A DNA stretch of 52,816 bases from Myxococcales bacterium FL481. Lineage in GTDB: Bacteria > Myxococcota_A > Polyangia > Nannocystales > Nannocystaceae. Under the pieces are notes generated by a model. It was given only the letters and a program-made list of their open reading frames with translations. It was not told the DNA's origin and ran no database searches. The DNA lies in contig QKPP01000315.1 in NCBI GenBank assembly GCA_006508105.1, positions 1-52,816 of the forward strand, given 5' to 3'. The position numbers and the translations under genes are program-made. Below are positions 16,630 through 25,425 of the stretch, in pieces (position 1 is the stretch's first letter; the number at the start of each line of letters is the position of its first letter).

Positions 16630-17180
16630 AAGTAGAAGTGGAACGATCCGCCGCCCATGATCGCCGCGCCACTACCGGCACCGATCGTGTTGCTGAACCG
16701 GTCGCGGTTCCCATTGGAGTTGATGCGAAACGTCACACCCGCCTCGGGCTGAATGGCGAAGTGCTCGCCGACGTACACCTCGACCGCCAGCGGGACCTCC
16801 AAGACGGGTTCGACGACCGTGGTGTCGTTCCCGTTGTGAATGATCATGCTAGGGCGCACGCCGAGACCCAGGCTCGCCGCGACCGGGCCGACCTCTTTGG
16901 TGCGCAGGAACCAGCCGAACACGCTCGGAGAAAACGAGAAGGTGCTCTGTCGGACTCGGTCGTCATCGACGTCGTCGGCGTCGAGCACCATGCCTGCGCC
17001 GAAGCCGAGTGACAGTCGTTGGATAATGAACCACTTGAAGCTGAGCTCGCTGGCGCCCGCCAAAGTGCGCTGGGCGCCGACGCCCATACGACCGGCCATG
17101 TCTTTGCCCGCGTGGGCGACAGCCGGAGCGGCGAGCGTCGCGGTGAAGAGGCCGGCGAGAAGGAGGCTGCGTGATGTCAT
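16626..17180 (-). CDS. Outer-membrane beta-barrel-like protein
   Basis: The 184-residue product from ATG 17180 has a classical cleavable signal peptide (MTSRSLLLAGLFTATLAAPAVAHA). The mature part alternates hydrophobic and polar residues in strand-like segments (for example VAASLGLGVRPSM and VPLAVEVYVG), and the last residues F-H-F-Y-F end in Phe, the signature recognised by the BAM complex for outer-membrane barrels. It resembles small eight-strand porin or OmpA-like barrels; I cannot name a family. It is monocistronic and convergent with the small lipoprotein gene. No good ribosome binding site precedes the start. Confidence 0.75.
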   Translation of the reverse strand: MTSRSLLLAGLFTATLAAPAVAHAGKDMAGRMGVGAQRTLAGASELSFKWFIIQRLSLGFGAGMVLDADDVDDDRVRQSTFSFSPSVFGWFLRTKEVGPVAASLGLGVRPSMIIHNGNDTTVVEPVLEVPLAVEVYVGEHFAIQPEAGVTFRINSNGNRDRFSNTIGAGSGAAIMGGGSFHFYF

Positions 17181-17721
17181 GCGTTTACCCGTTGGTGAGT
17201 GGTGCTTGCCGAGGTGGCATCGCACGGACGACGACGCTACACCCAGCATGGCAACGCGGCGAGTCGGTCGCGCGACATGCTCGACCGTCTGGGGTCGATG
17301 CCTCCCCCCGCGCGGTTTTCGAGCGATTTCGTCGGGATTTGCTCCGGTTGCACGCCGGCGTCGGCTTTGTGTTGCACAAGCTGTGAGCCGCACCCGAAGG
17401 CCGCGCCGATTCGGCGGCTCGGGGGGATGCGCTGTTCACCGGTTGTTCGGCGTTGCCTCGGTGGATCGCGCCCGTGGAAACCAGGAATCTCGATCGGCGT
17501 CGTGACATACAGCACGGGGAATGCCGTGTCGGCGCCTGCGGTTGAGCCGATCGGTTCGTGACGAGGCCTCGGAGGATGTGCTCAACGGGAGGTCTCGTCG
17601 CCTCCGCCAACTGGGAGGAGTGGTCCCGCGGCCGCGTCGGGTGCGGTGCAGGGCCACGCCCCGGCTGACTGGCGGAACCCGTGGACCATGATGCTGCCCC
17701 GTCACATCGGTGCTCATCGGT
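17181..17721. other. Gene-free stretch, 541 bp
   Basis: This lies between the barrel-like gene and the methyltransferase, which point the same way. Frames on both strands have no ribosome binding site, domain or natural composition. It should contain the promoter of the barrel-like gene. I saw no terminator hairpin with a T-run. Confidence 0.45.
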
Positions 17722-18477
17722 TCACTCGCGCCGCTGTGCGATGAAGAACGTGTAGCCGTAGTGGTGACCGAGACGACGATGCATCTCGGGCTCGCGTGCC
17801 AGCTCGTCGACCGCAGTGAGCAACTCTTCGTCGCCGACGTACGCCGATCGCAGTTGCGCGAGTCGTTGTTCGAGCGGGCCGTAGAACGCATCCCACCAGG
17901 CCTCGTCGGGCAGATCGAAGTGGTCGACCCGACGCCACGGGCCGCGCTCGATCAGCGCCAACACCTCGTCGACACGCCGCATCGACGGGTACTCTTGAGC
18001 AAACGCCGCGCGTACTTCCGCCGGGGGGTCGATCGTTCGCCAGACCGCGTCCGTGAAGGCCAGGTAGCCCTTCGACCGCAGCAAGCCGGCACACAGCGGC
18101 AATGCGTGGTCGAGCCCGAGGTTATAGAGCGCGCCTTCGGACCAGACTAGATCAAAGCTGAGCGGCGGCAGATCGAGCGCCCCGAAGTCCGCGACCCGGG
18201 CGTGGACGCGATGCGAGAGCCCTCGTTCGGCGATCGCCGCTCGCAGTCGGGCAATCGACGGCGGGTGACGGTCGATGGCGAGAATCGAGCCGCTTGTCAA
18301 CGAGGCCAGATGGAGGGTTTGCGCCCCCACCCCGCAGCCGAGATCGATGATTTTCGCATCCGGTGGCAGCGGCTCGCACCGCGCGAGCGCCCGGCGGGTG
18401 CAGGCCAAACTACCCGGCCCCTGTCGTGGAAGCGACCCGAACACCGAAAGCATGAGTTCTTCTGCGCGGGCGTTCAT
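17722..18477 (-). CDS. Class I SAM-dependent methyltransferase
   Basis: The 251-residue protein has the Rossmann-type methyltransferase core: motif I I-I-D-L-G-C-G-V-G-A-Q-T (about residues 43-54) for SAM binding, an acidic residue after the second strand (A-I-D-R-H), A-R-V-A-D-F-G-A-L as motif II-like, and F-D-L-V-W-S-E-G-A-L-Y as the fourth-strand region. The C-terminal half (from about 150) is helical and includes P-D-E-A-W-W-D-A-F-Y. The substrate is unknown; the layout is that of small-molecule rather than rRNA methyltransferases (inference). No signal peptide, so cytoplasmic. Neighbours give no pathway clue. Confidence 0.9.
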   Translation of the reverse strand: MNARAEELMLSVFGSLPRQGPGSLACTRRALARCEPLPPDAKIIDLGCGVGAQTLHLASLTSGSILAIDRHPPSIARLRAAIAERGLSHRVHARVADFGALDLPPLSFDLVWSEGALYNLGLDHALPLCAGLLRSKGYLAFTDAVWRTIDPPAEVRAAFAQEYPSMRRVDEVLALIERGPWRRVDHFDLPDEAWWDAFYGPLEQRLAQLRSAYVGDEELLTAVDELAREPEMHRRLGHHYGYTFFIAQRRE

Positions 18478-18621
18478 TCAACGTTTGTAGCGCAGATCCT
18501 CATACGAGGCAGTTTCGCCACTCGGCCTGCCCCGGAGTCACCGAGGCAGGTTCGTGCCCGCCGCCGAGCGGCCGCGCGACGCCGTCGCGAAAATCTGGCC
18601 GGCGCCTGCGTTCGCGAGGAC

Positions 18622-20088
18622 CTAGTGGTCGTGGTCGTCGTGGTCGTCGTGGTCGTCGTCATCACCGACCGCGATGCGCTCGACCGGACCACAGACCTCG
18701 CGCCCGTGGTTGAAGTCGTGCAGCACGACCCCCGTGCCCCGTCCAAAGCGGGGATCGAGCGATCCATCGTTGCGGTAGCGGACCAGCAGTGCATCCGCCA
18801 GCGGGAGGGTCTCGTCGCCTTCGCTGAACTCCCAGCCGGCGGCAAGAACGCCGGACCGCCGGCCCAGGGCGAGGTCGTTGAACGCCGCGTACTCCAGCTC
18901 GAGGTGCTCGGTGACGATCCCGCCGCCGAAGCTCTCGTCGACAACGCCGCTCTCGTCGACGCGCGTGATGAAGGCGTCGCCGGTGGCGAAGTCGACCGGG
19001 TACGTCGCGCCCGCCAGAAATAGGGTCTCACCCCACCAAAACCCACCCGCGGTGGGGGCATCGTATGCACCGCCGGGAATATCGAGTGAGAACGCGGGGC
19101 CGTCGGGGCCTTCGAGAACGTGGCCGTACTCATCGAAGAGCACGGTCGAGGCCACGGCCGCCCCATCGTCTTGGTAGGTCATCAGGGAAACCGCCATGGC
19201 TCCCGCACGGTTGTGAAAAGCCGTGCCGGCGAAGCCCAAGCTGCCGCCGACAGACACGGTGCTCATGCCGGCGTCTTCGCCGTAGCAGTGGACCATCCGA
19301 CCGCGGTGGCTGATCTTGAAGGCCACGGCCGTGGCGACGCCTTCTTCGCTGGTCTGCGCGCCGACGATGATGCCATCGCGCACGGGCTTGATGCCCAGCA
19401 CCCGGTCGTCCGGGCTCCCGGTATCGAACGTGAACACGCCGTTGTCGCCGAAGCCCCGCACGAGCTTGCCGCGCGGGCCGATCTTCGCCACGAACCCGAC
19501 GGCGCCGTCCGGGCCAGCGCTGCTGCCGGCGACGTAGAGGCCGCCTTTACGGGCCCGAGCGGCGTCTGCGATCGATTCGCTGCCGCCCAGGTCGAACGTG
19601 GCCAGACCCTTGTACCCGAAACTCTTCTTCCCCCGGCCGCGGTGGTCGAGCCGGAGCACGACGATGTCGGCGGGGCCCGGGGTCGCGCCGTCTTGGCCGG
19701 AGGTGGTGCCGATCACGTCGACCGTGTGTCGGCCGACGACAATCTCGTGCGCGTCGTCGAAGTCGTCGAGATCGACGATGACCGTGCCCCGGTCGCCGAA
19801 CTTCCGGTCGCGGCGCCCTGAATGATACAGACGCGAGATCGCAAGATCCCCGTAGTGAGCATGACCGGCGGGCCATTCCAAGACGCGGTTGTCGTAGGCG
19901 GTGCCCGCCACCAAGATGCGACCACGGTGGTCCGTGGCGACGGCTTGCGCGGCGTCACTGCAGAGGTGGCCGCTGGGTTCGTCGGTGGCCTGCGAGGTTG
20001 CAGGAACGCTGAACAACAGCGAGCCCACGGTGAGGATGGACGCGTGGGACCACCAGGGGCGAGATTGAGGGAGAGTGCGTGCAGCCAT
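18622..20088 (-). CDS. Secreted Delta-60 repeat protein with Asp/His tail
   Basis: From ATG 20088 the product has 488 residues with a signal peptide (ILTVGSLLFSVPATSQA). A GTG at 20163 would add 25 residues but gives a poorer signal. At least five Delta-60-type units are visible, each with a strand such as (D/A)-(I/L)-x-(V/S)-R-(L/Y), a G-R/G-x-x-D turn and F-G-x-x-G, for example K-F-G-D-R-G, S-F-G-Y-K-G, G-F-G-D-N-G and R-F-G-R-G. This indicates a beta-propeller or solenoid outside the cytoplasm. The C-terminus is D-D-D-D-H-D-D-H-D-D-H-D-H, a plausible metal-binding tail. It is transcribed alone; the binding partner is unknown. Confidence 0.85.
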   Translation of the reverse strand: MAARTLPQSRPWWSHASILTVGSLLFSVPATSQATDEPSGHLCSDAAQAVATDHRGRILVAGTAYDNRVLEWPAGHAHYGDLAISRLYHSGRRDRKFGDRGTVIVDLDDFDDAHEIVVGRHTVDVIGTTSGQDGATPGPADIVVLRLDHRGRGKKSFGYKGLATFDLGGSESIADAARARKGGLYVAGSSAGPDGAVGFVAKIGPRGKLVRGFGDNGVFTFDTGSPDDRVLGIKPVRDGIIVGAQTSEEGVATAVAFKISHRGRMVHCYGEDAGMSTVSVGGSLGFAGTAFHNRAGAMAVSLMTYQDDGAAVASTVLFDEYGHVLEGPDGPAFSLDIPGGAYDAPTAGGFWWGETLFLAGATYPVDFATGDAFITRVDESGVVDESFGGGIVTEHLELEYAAFNDLALGRRSGVLAAGWEFSEGDETLPLADALLVRYRNDGSLDPRFGRGTGVVLHDFNHGREVCGPVERIAVGDDDDHDDHDDHDH

Positions 20089-20396
20089 GGCGTCCGCGTT
20101 ATCGCAAAAGAATTGCGGATGCAATCTCGTTGCGAGTTTGTTTCGCGGTCGCCGGTTCTTCACGGCTCACAACGCCGTACGGGTTGAAGCCATGGTGCGT
20201 GTGTCGAAGGCTCTGGGAGGCCACGACCGTCGACTCGATCGCGGCCGCGACGCGAGAGTGGTGATTTGACGTATTCATGATTGTTCAATTAGCCGACACG
20301 CGCCTTTTGCCCGAGCCGGGCCCCGTCGGGGTCGGCCCCCTCGCCGAAAACGCCAGCAAACCCTGCGTGGGTACCGTCAAACCTTGCGCTCGCCCG

Positions 20397-22169
20397 CTAG
20401 ACCCACCGCAATGCTCGGATGAGCCGCGCGCGGTCGAGGGCTCTCGTCGGACCGAAACGTAGTTCGACATGCTGACGTTGCGTGACCTCGCGGCGCAGCT
20501 CGGTGGTCAGCACGCGTAGTCGGTCGCATATGGTTCGATCGAAGCCGTGTTGGCGTGCCGTCATCGATCGCCGCCAGTGCGTGGGGACCGGTGCCGGTCG
20601 CCCGTGCCGGGTGCGACCGACATCTGCTACGGACCCGTGCTCGATGGCGAGTCGGTGCTCACCGAAGACCAGCGTGGATTCGGCGAGGGCGCACCACCAA
20701 CGGGCTCTTCGCCACGACCAGGCGGCGGCACTCAAACTCGCGAGCGCCACTCGGGCCACGCGCTCGGGGGTCCACTCGTCTTCGCCTTCCGTGGGGTGGG
20801 GGGGTACCTCGTCACGGGCTGGCTCCCCCGCCGGAAGCGGTGGTGGTTCGCTCGCCCGGTCGGCGTGGGCCAACTGTTGGGCGTGCCGCCGATGAGCGTC
20901 GTGCAGTAGATCGCCAGGGCGGATCGAGCCTCGGCCCGCGGCCGCGCTCCAGCGGGCGAGCCAGGAGTGGGTTCGCCACGCCGTCCTCACATGGTCGCGC
21001 GCCTGGTCGGGAAGCCGCACAGCATCGGCCCACGCGTCGCAGGCTTCGGGATGGCTCAGCGCAGTTGCAAGCGCCACGAGGGCCTCGAACGGTTCCGGGG
21101 ACACGAACGGTCCCTGCCGATGATCACCATCGGCCGAGATTTGCCAGGAGGCAAACCCCGACGCGGCAAACCACACGTGGCGCGCACCATCGGCGAACGC
21201 GACGTTGTACGGCGGGGCGGTGCGCTTGATCTCGTCGAGCTCCAGCAAAGCGGCTTCGAGCGCCGTGGCGGTGGGTGTCACCGCGAGGTCGTGCGCCTGG
21301 GAGAGCATTTCGAGGGTGCGATCGGGGACCCCACGCTGGCGACGAAAGTAGCTGTTGACCCGTGTGTGAAGCGATGTGGCTTTGCCCACGTACAGCACAT
21401 CACCGTCGCGTCGCAGCATGCGATACACGCCCGGGCTATGCGGCACGGCGAGGCGCTTGCCCTTGGGCATGGGGTACATGTGGCGTCGCTTCTTGGCTGG
21501 CTTGAATGGCTGGGCCAGCCAGGTGCGCAGTTGGGCGAGGGTCTGGACGCGCTCGCGTTGGTCCAAGCGCTCGACGAGTCGGCGCCACACGAACGCGGTG
21601 GCGGCAACATGCTCGGCCGCTCGGCGCAGATCAGCGGTGGAATGGCCGAGGTAACCCGCGAGCGCACGCAGTCCGCGGCGGGGCAGCTCGGGCAGCAGCC
21701 GGCGCGCGATCTCGTGGGTGCAGACCAGATCGAACGGGCACGGAGACGCGGGGGATTGCTCCAGATGCAGCTGGAGCAAAAACGGTCGCTCGAACCGGGC
21801 GAAGTGCACCACGGTCGGGCGTGTATGGCTCGCCGCCGCTTCCAGCCGACGCCACACATCCTCGCGGGTGCGGGCCGCCGCGATCTCGGGGGGCGTGATG
21901 CCGGTGATCCGGCGCACCGGCGGCGGGACTGTGTGCCCCGGCGGCAGGGCGACCACGTGCGACTCGATGGACCGGGCGTCGATCGGATGGTCGTGACTGG
22001 CCGCGGTGCTCCCCCACCCGAGCTCGAGCAAGGCCCCCCGCTCAGGATTGGCCCCGGTGGCCTGCGCGTCGAGCACGAGGACGTTGAGATCACGCAGGGA
22101 GTCCGCGGGCTCGCCCGGAGGCTTGGAGACCGGGGAGGGGTCGATCTCCTGCCGTGGGTGCGAGATCAC
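20397..22169 (-). CDS. Exonuclease-like/GIY-YIG nuclease fusion (Cho/UvrC-like), SOS-linked
   Basis: The 590 residues combine a DnaQ-like 3'-5' exonuclease fold (about 28-205) with a UvrC/Cho-type GIY-YIG nuclease (about 240-325) and a long helical C-terminus. The GIY-YIG part is intact: G247-V-Y, Y260-V-G, Arg270, Glu305 and P-Y-N. The exonuclease residues are altered: motif I is D34-A-Q36 instead of D-x-E, motif II has Glu127 for Asp, and motif III has Arg182 and His187 where His and Asp are expected. Cho-like enzymes nick damaged DNA in nucleotide excision repair. GTG 22169 overlaps the end of a LexA-like box, so a start further in (for example GTG, residue 32) is possible. Confidence 0.88.
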   Translation of the reverse strand: MISHPRQEIDPSPVSKPPGEPADSLRDLNVLVLDAQATGANPERGALLELGWGSTAASHDHPIDARSIESHVVALPPGHTVPPPVRRITGITPPEIAAARTREDVWRRLEAAASHTRPTVVHFARFERPFLLQLHLEQSPASPCPFDLVCTHEIARRLLPELPRRGLRALAGYLGHSTADLRRAAEHVAATAFVWRRLVERLDQRERVQTLAQLRTWLAQPFKPAKKRRHMYPMPKGKRLAVPHSPGVYRMLRRDGDVLYVGKATSLHTRVNSYFRRQRGVPDRTLEMLSQAHDLAVTPTATALEAALLELDEIKRTAPPYNVAFADGARHVWFAASGFASWQISADGDHRQGPFVSPEPFEALVALATALSHPEACDAWADAVRLPDQARDHVRTAWRTHSWLARWSAAAGRGSIRPGDLLHDAHRRHAQQLAHADRASEPPPLPAGEPARDEVPPHPTEGEDEWTPERVARVALASLSAAAWSWRRARWWCALAESTLVFGEHRLAIEHGSVADVGRTRHGRPAPVPTHWRRSMTARQHGFDRTICDRLRVLTTELRREVTQRQHVELRFGPTRALDRARLIRALRWV

Positions 22170-22184
22170 TGAAAGTATGTACAG
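22169..22184. promoter_or_regulatory. LexA-like (SOS) box 1
   Basis: CTGAAAGTATGTACAG differs by one base from the CTGT-N8-ACAG form of the LexA operator and, from memory, by two positions from the LexA motif reported for Myxococcus xanthus. It lies immediately upstream of, and touches, the GTG of the nuclease gene read on the minus strand. An identical 18-bp copy (with CA before it) is at 22591-22608. Confidence 0.65.
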
Positions 22185-22592
22185 CTACTCCGGATTGCGG
22201 TCAAGCCTCGGCCGCGTGCGGCCACCACCCGATGGGTCAGCTGGCTTGCCGTGTTCGTCCACGGGCACGTCATCGCCTGGGTCGTGGCCGACGCGGGGCC
22301 GGATCAGTCCGTGCCCACGGCCGTTGGCGCCGGTTGGCGCTGGGTTGGCGGTTCCGGGCCGAGGTCCACGAGCATGAGCGGACTCCCGGGTTGCGCCGGG
22401 TGAGCGAACACGGCGCGCAGAGGGTTGCCGGACGCCGCGTACGCCTCGAGGGACTGGGCGCGTCGCGACGGGTCAGGATCAGGATCAGGATCAGGGCGGG
22501 ATGCTCCCCCGGACCGGTGGCGGACCATCGCCGTCGCGGCCAGCCTCCGGTCGCCCTGACGCGCGGCGCGAGGAATTTGCCTTGGCGGGACA
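22185..22592. other. 408-bp region between the two LexA-like boxes
   Basis: The region separates the divergent nuclease and helicase genes. It includes short GATCAG-type repeats (about 22474-22495) and a candidate small minus-strand gene listed separately. No other promoter or RNA feature is clear. Confidence 0.4.
22304..22528 (-). CDS. Possible small SOS-linked protein
   Basis: A minus-strand frame downstream of LexA-like box 2 could encode about 74 residues from ATG 22528. The product has a (Pro-Asp)4 stretch and then R-R-A-Q-S-L-E-A-Y-A-A-S-G-N-P-L-R-A-V-F, with mostly G/C third positions as in neighbouring real genes. A GGAGG lies 15 bases upstream, too far to be convincing. No family is recognised. 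I list it as a candidate because it sits between two SOS boxes. Confidence 0.3.
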   Translation of the reverse strand: MVRHRSGGASRPDPDPDPDPSRRAQSLEAYAASGNPLRAVFAHPAQPGSPLMLVDLGPEPPTQRQPAPTAVGTD

Positions 22593-22608
22593 CTGAAAGT
22601 ATGTACAG
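22593..22608. promoter_or_regulatory. LexA-like (SOS) box 2
   Basis: This is the same 16-bp sequence as box 1, in the same orientation, 20 bp before the GTG start of the helicase gene. The element is nearly palindromic, so it could also control a minus-strand transcript. Confidence 0.65.
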
Positions 22609-22628
22609 GTTCGGGCCCGACGTCAAAC

Positions 22629-25160
22629 GTGCCGGTTCTCATCGATCTCGATCACCAGCGCCTGCGGGGGTCCATCACCGACTTCGTGGCCGAGGCCCGC
22701 TCGCGGGGGCGGACCGGCGGTGGGAGTTTGCCGGGAGCGGTCGCTCGGCTTCGAGCTCAGCTGGGGCAACGGGTCCACGCGGCGTACCGTCGGGCGGCGG
22801 AACGCGAGTACGGTTCCGCGTTTACGGCGGAGCTGGCGGTCCAGCTGCGGCGGGATGTAGCGGGGGTGGCGGTGCACCTTGACGGGCGAGTTGACGGGGT
22901 GCGGCGAACGGCCGGCGTGCTGTGGGTCGAGGAGGTGAAGTCCGTGTCGTTGCCCGGGGTCGAACTGCGCCGCGCCGAGCTGGGCCAGTTCGGACGCTAC
23001 CGGCTGCAACTGCGGTTGTACGCGCTCGCGCTGATCGACGCCGGTCATGAGCCGGCCGCGTTGCGACTGCGCTTGATCCTGGTCTCGCTCGGCGATGGGA
23101 CGCGTCGCGAGTTCCCCGTGGACATCGACCCCGACGGCACCATGCGACGCCTGGCCGGCATGGTGCGGGCGCTGTTCTCCGCGGCGCAGCGCAAACGCCG
23201 ACGCAGCGCGATGCGCCGCGGATCCGCGGACGCCGTGGCGTTTCCCTTCGCCGAGCTGCGTGCCCACCAGGGGGCGTTCATGGCCGCCGTGCGTCGGGGC
23301 CTCGTCGAGGGGCGACCGGTCTTGGCGATGGCGCCCACGGGTCTGGGCAAGACGATCGCCGCGTTGGTCCCCGCGTTGCGCGATGCGTTGAGCCGCGGGC
23401 GGGCGGTCGAGTTTCTGACGGCCAAACGCACGCAGCGGGCCCCCGTGGCCCGCGCGTTTGAGCGCGTGCGACAAGCGTCCGGCGACCAAGGACGGCCGTG
23501 GTTGGCGGTGACGCTGCGGGCCAAGGCGGACATGTGCCCGCCGGGGCACCTCGTGTGCGACGCGGAAGTGTGTCCGTACCTCGAGGGGCACGCGTCGCGC
23601 CGCGAACCGGCCGCGGCCGTGGCCGCCTGGGTCGAGCGGGGGGGACACATCGATGCGGCGGAGATCTATCGCGTCGGGGTGGCGCGTCGGTTGTGTCCGT
23701 TCGAGTTGGCGCTCGATCTGGCGGCGATCGCCGAGCTGGTGATTGCGGACTTCAATCACCGCTACGGCGAATTGTTGGCACCCACGTCGGGACCGGGTGA
23801 GGCGGTGGTCGTGGTCGACGAAGCCCACAATCTCGGGGAACGAGCTCGTCAGCAATTGTCGCCGCGCGTGCGTTTGTTGGACGTGAAGCTGGCGCAAACC
23901 CGCGCGCGGATGCGAGCTGCCGCGGCACCCAGTCGCTATGCTGCGCAGCTAGGCTTGGGCGGTCCCGACTCGCCGTTCCTCACCGATTGCCGTCGCGGTG
24001 CGTTGGTCCGGCTCCTCGAAGAGCTCGCCGTGTGGGCCGAAGCGGCGGCGGGAGGCGCCGCTTCGGTCGTCGGCGGGCCACTGCCCGATCTGGCTCGACG
24101 CAGTGCGGCCGCGTTGTTGGAGCTCGCGTGGTCGGCCCGTCGTCGCGGCACGAGTCCTCGTCCGGACGTTGTCCACGAGGTGCTGCGTGCGGTGGTGCGG
24201 GTGGCGGAGGTCGCCGAGGTCGCGGCCGGCCAGCTCGAGCCCCACGTGTACGGAGCGGTGCAGGGGACAGACTGTGCCGTGGGCATGGTCTGCCTCGACC
24301 CGGCGCCCTGGTTGCGGGCTCGTCACCGGGCGCTGCATCGCGTGGTGGCGATGAGTGCGACGTTCTTCCCGTTGCCGCACCACGCTCGCGCGCTGGGGCT
24401 CGATGCCTTGGATCCGGTGCGGATCGAAACCCCGTCGCCGTTCCCCGACGCGCATCGTCAGGTCGTCGTCGTGCCGGGGATCGACACCACGTACCGGCGT
24501 CGAGCGGCGCACCACCACGGCATCGCGGAGGTCGTGGGCTCGGTTGCCGCCGTGCGCCCCGGCAAGTACGCCGCGTTTTTTTCGAGCTTCGCGTTTCTGG
24601 GGGCCGTGCTCCCGCATTTGCAGCGATTTCCGGGTCTCGTGCTCTCCCAGGCGGCGTTGGCCCCGTTGGCCGAACGCCAGCGGTTGATCGCCGCCTTCCG
24701 TGAACACGACGGCCCGGCTTTGCTGGTCGCGGTGACCGGTGGGGCACTGGCCGAAGGTCTCGATTTCCCCGGGGAGGAGCTCGTGGGGGCATTCATCGTG
24801 GGCCCGGCCCTCCCACCGGTCGACGCGGAGCGAGAACGGATCTCCGCGTACTTCCAACGGCGCTCGGGCGACGGCTTCGCTCAGGCGTATCTTCGTCCCG
24901 GCATGCAGCGCGTCGTGCAGGCGGCCGGTCGGGTGATCCGGAGCGATCACGACCGCGGGATCATCGTCCTGATCGGTCAGCGGTTTGCTCGCGAGCCGTA
25001 CGCGCGGTGCCTCCCCCGTGACTGGTACGACCGCTCGCCGCAGGACATTGTCGCGAGCGATCCGGTGGCTGTGATCCGGCGGTTCTGGGCTCGCAGTCAC
25101 CGCATCGAGGCCGACGCCCACGGATTCGCCACGAACGCACGCCGCTTCGGCCCGACATGA
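22629..25160 (+). CDS. XPD/DinG-like Fe-S helicase with N-terminal PD-(D/E)XK nuclease domain
   Basis: The 843 residues start at GTG 22629. Residues about 40-165 look like a PD-(D/E)XK nuclease: H50 in L-G-Q-R-V-H, D85-G-R-V-D89, and E102-V-K104. From about 205 an SF2 helicase of the XPD/DinG type follows: Walker A A-P-T-G-L-G-K241-T, four Cys residues placed for an Fe-S cluster (303, 310, 315, 356), the DEAH box D397-E-A-H400, S-A-T motif III, and the late motif Q-A-A-G-R-V-I-R. Such enzymes unwind DNA 5'-3' during repair or replication-fork rescue. A LexA-like box 20 bp upstream suggests DNA-damage induction. The divergent neighbour is a Cho-like nuclease with the same box. Confidence 0.9.
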   Translation: MPVLIDLDHQRLRGSITDFVAEARSRGRTGGGSLPGAVARLRAQLGQRVHAAYRRAAEREYGSAFTAELAVQLRRDVAGVAVHLDGRVDGVRRTAGVLWVEEVKSVSLPGVELRRAELGQFGRYRLQLRLYALALIDAGHEPAALRLRLILVSLGDGTRREFPVDIDPDGTMRRLAGMVRALFSAAQRKRRRSAMRRGSADAVAFPFAELRAHQGAFMAAVRRGLVEGRPVLAMAPTGLGKTIAALVPALRDALSRGRAVEFLTAKRTQRAPVARAFERVRQASGDQGRPWLAVTLRAKADMCPPGHLVCDAEVCPYLEGHASRREPAAAVAAWVERGGHIDAAEIYRVGVARRLCPFELALDLAAIAELVIADFNHRYGELLAPTSGPGEAVVVVDEAHNLGERARQQLSPRVRLLDVKLAQTRARMRAAAAPSRYAAQLGLGGPDSPFLTDCRRGALVRLLEELAVWAEAAAGGAASVVGGPLPDLARRSAAALLELAWSARRRGTSPRPDVVHEVLRAVVRVAEVAEVAAGQLEPHVYGAVQGTDCAVGMVCLDPAPWLRARHRALHRVVAMSATFFPLPHHARALGLDALDPVRIETPSPFPDAHRQVVVVPGIDTTYRRRAAHHHGIAEVVGSVAAVRPGKYAAFFSSFAFLGAVLPHLQRFPGLVLSQAALAPLAERQRLIAAFREHDGPALLVAVTGGALAEGLDFPGEELVGAFIVGPALPPVDAERERISAYFQRRSGDGFAQAYLRPGMQRVVQAAGRVIRSDHDRGIIVLIGQRFAREPYARCLPRDWYDRSPQDIVASDPVAVIRRFWARSHRIEADAHGFATNARRFGPT

Positions 25161-25425
25161 GCGGCCGCGTGGGCTGACGGGTCTGCGTCGCGTGGCCCGT
25201 CGTCAGGACCGATCGCGACCTCGGCGTTCGCTCAACCGGCTTGCGTGATGAGCGCCGAACCTCGCCGACGTCGCACCGTGGGTGGCTGGAACGGGCCGAG
25301 CTCGTCGGGTACGCGGCTCCCGGGGCGCTTAGGGTCGACCCCCGCGGCGGGTCGCGAAACTAGCCAAGTCGTGCTGAATCGGGCTGGCCCACGCCATGGC
25401 GCGCTTGCTAGCGTGACCACGACGC

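Noticed and set aside
18202..19023. Plus-strand frame with a poly-Val stretch
   Set aside because: It is the complement of the Asp/His tail and Delta-60 gene on the minus strand.
23949..25121. 390-residue minus-strand frame
   Set aside because: It is antisense to the helicase core motifs and has no domain of its own.
25174..25206. Hairpin after the helicase gene (arms near 25174-25181 and 25196-25206)
   Set aside because: The right arm carries a 3-nt bulge and there is no T-run, so it does not qualify as an intrinsic terminator.
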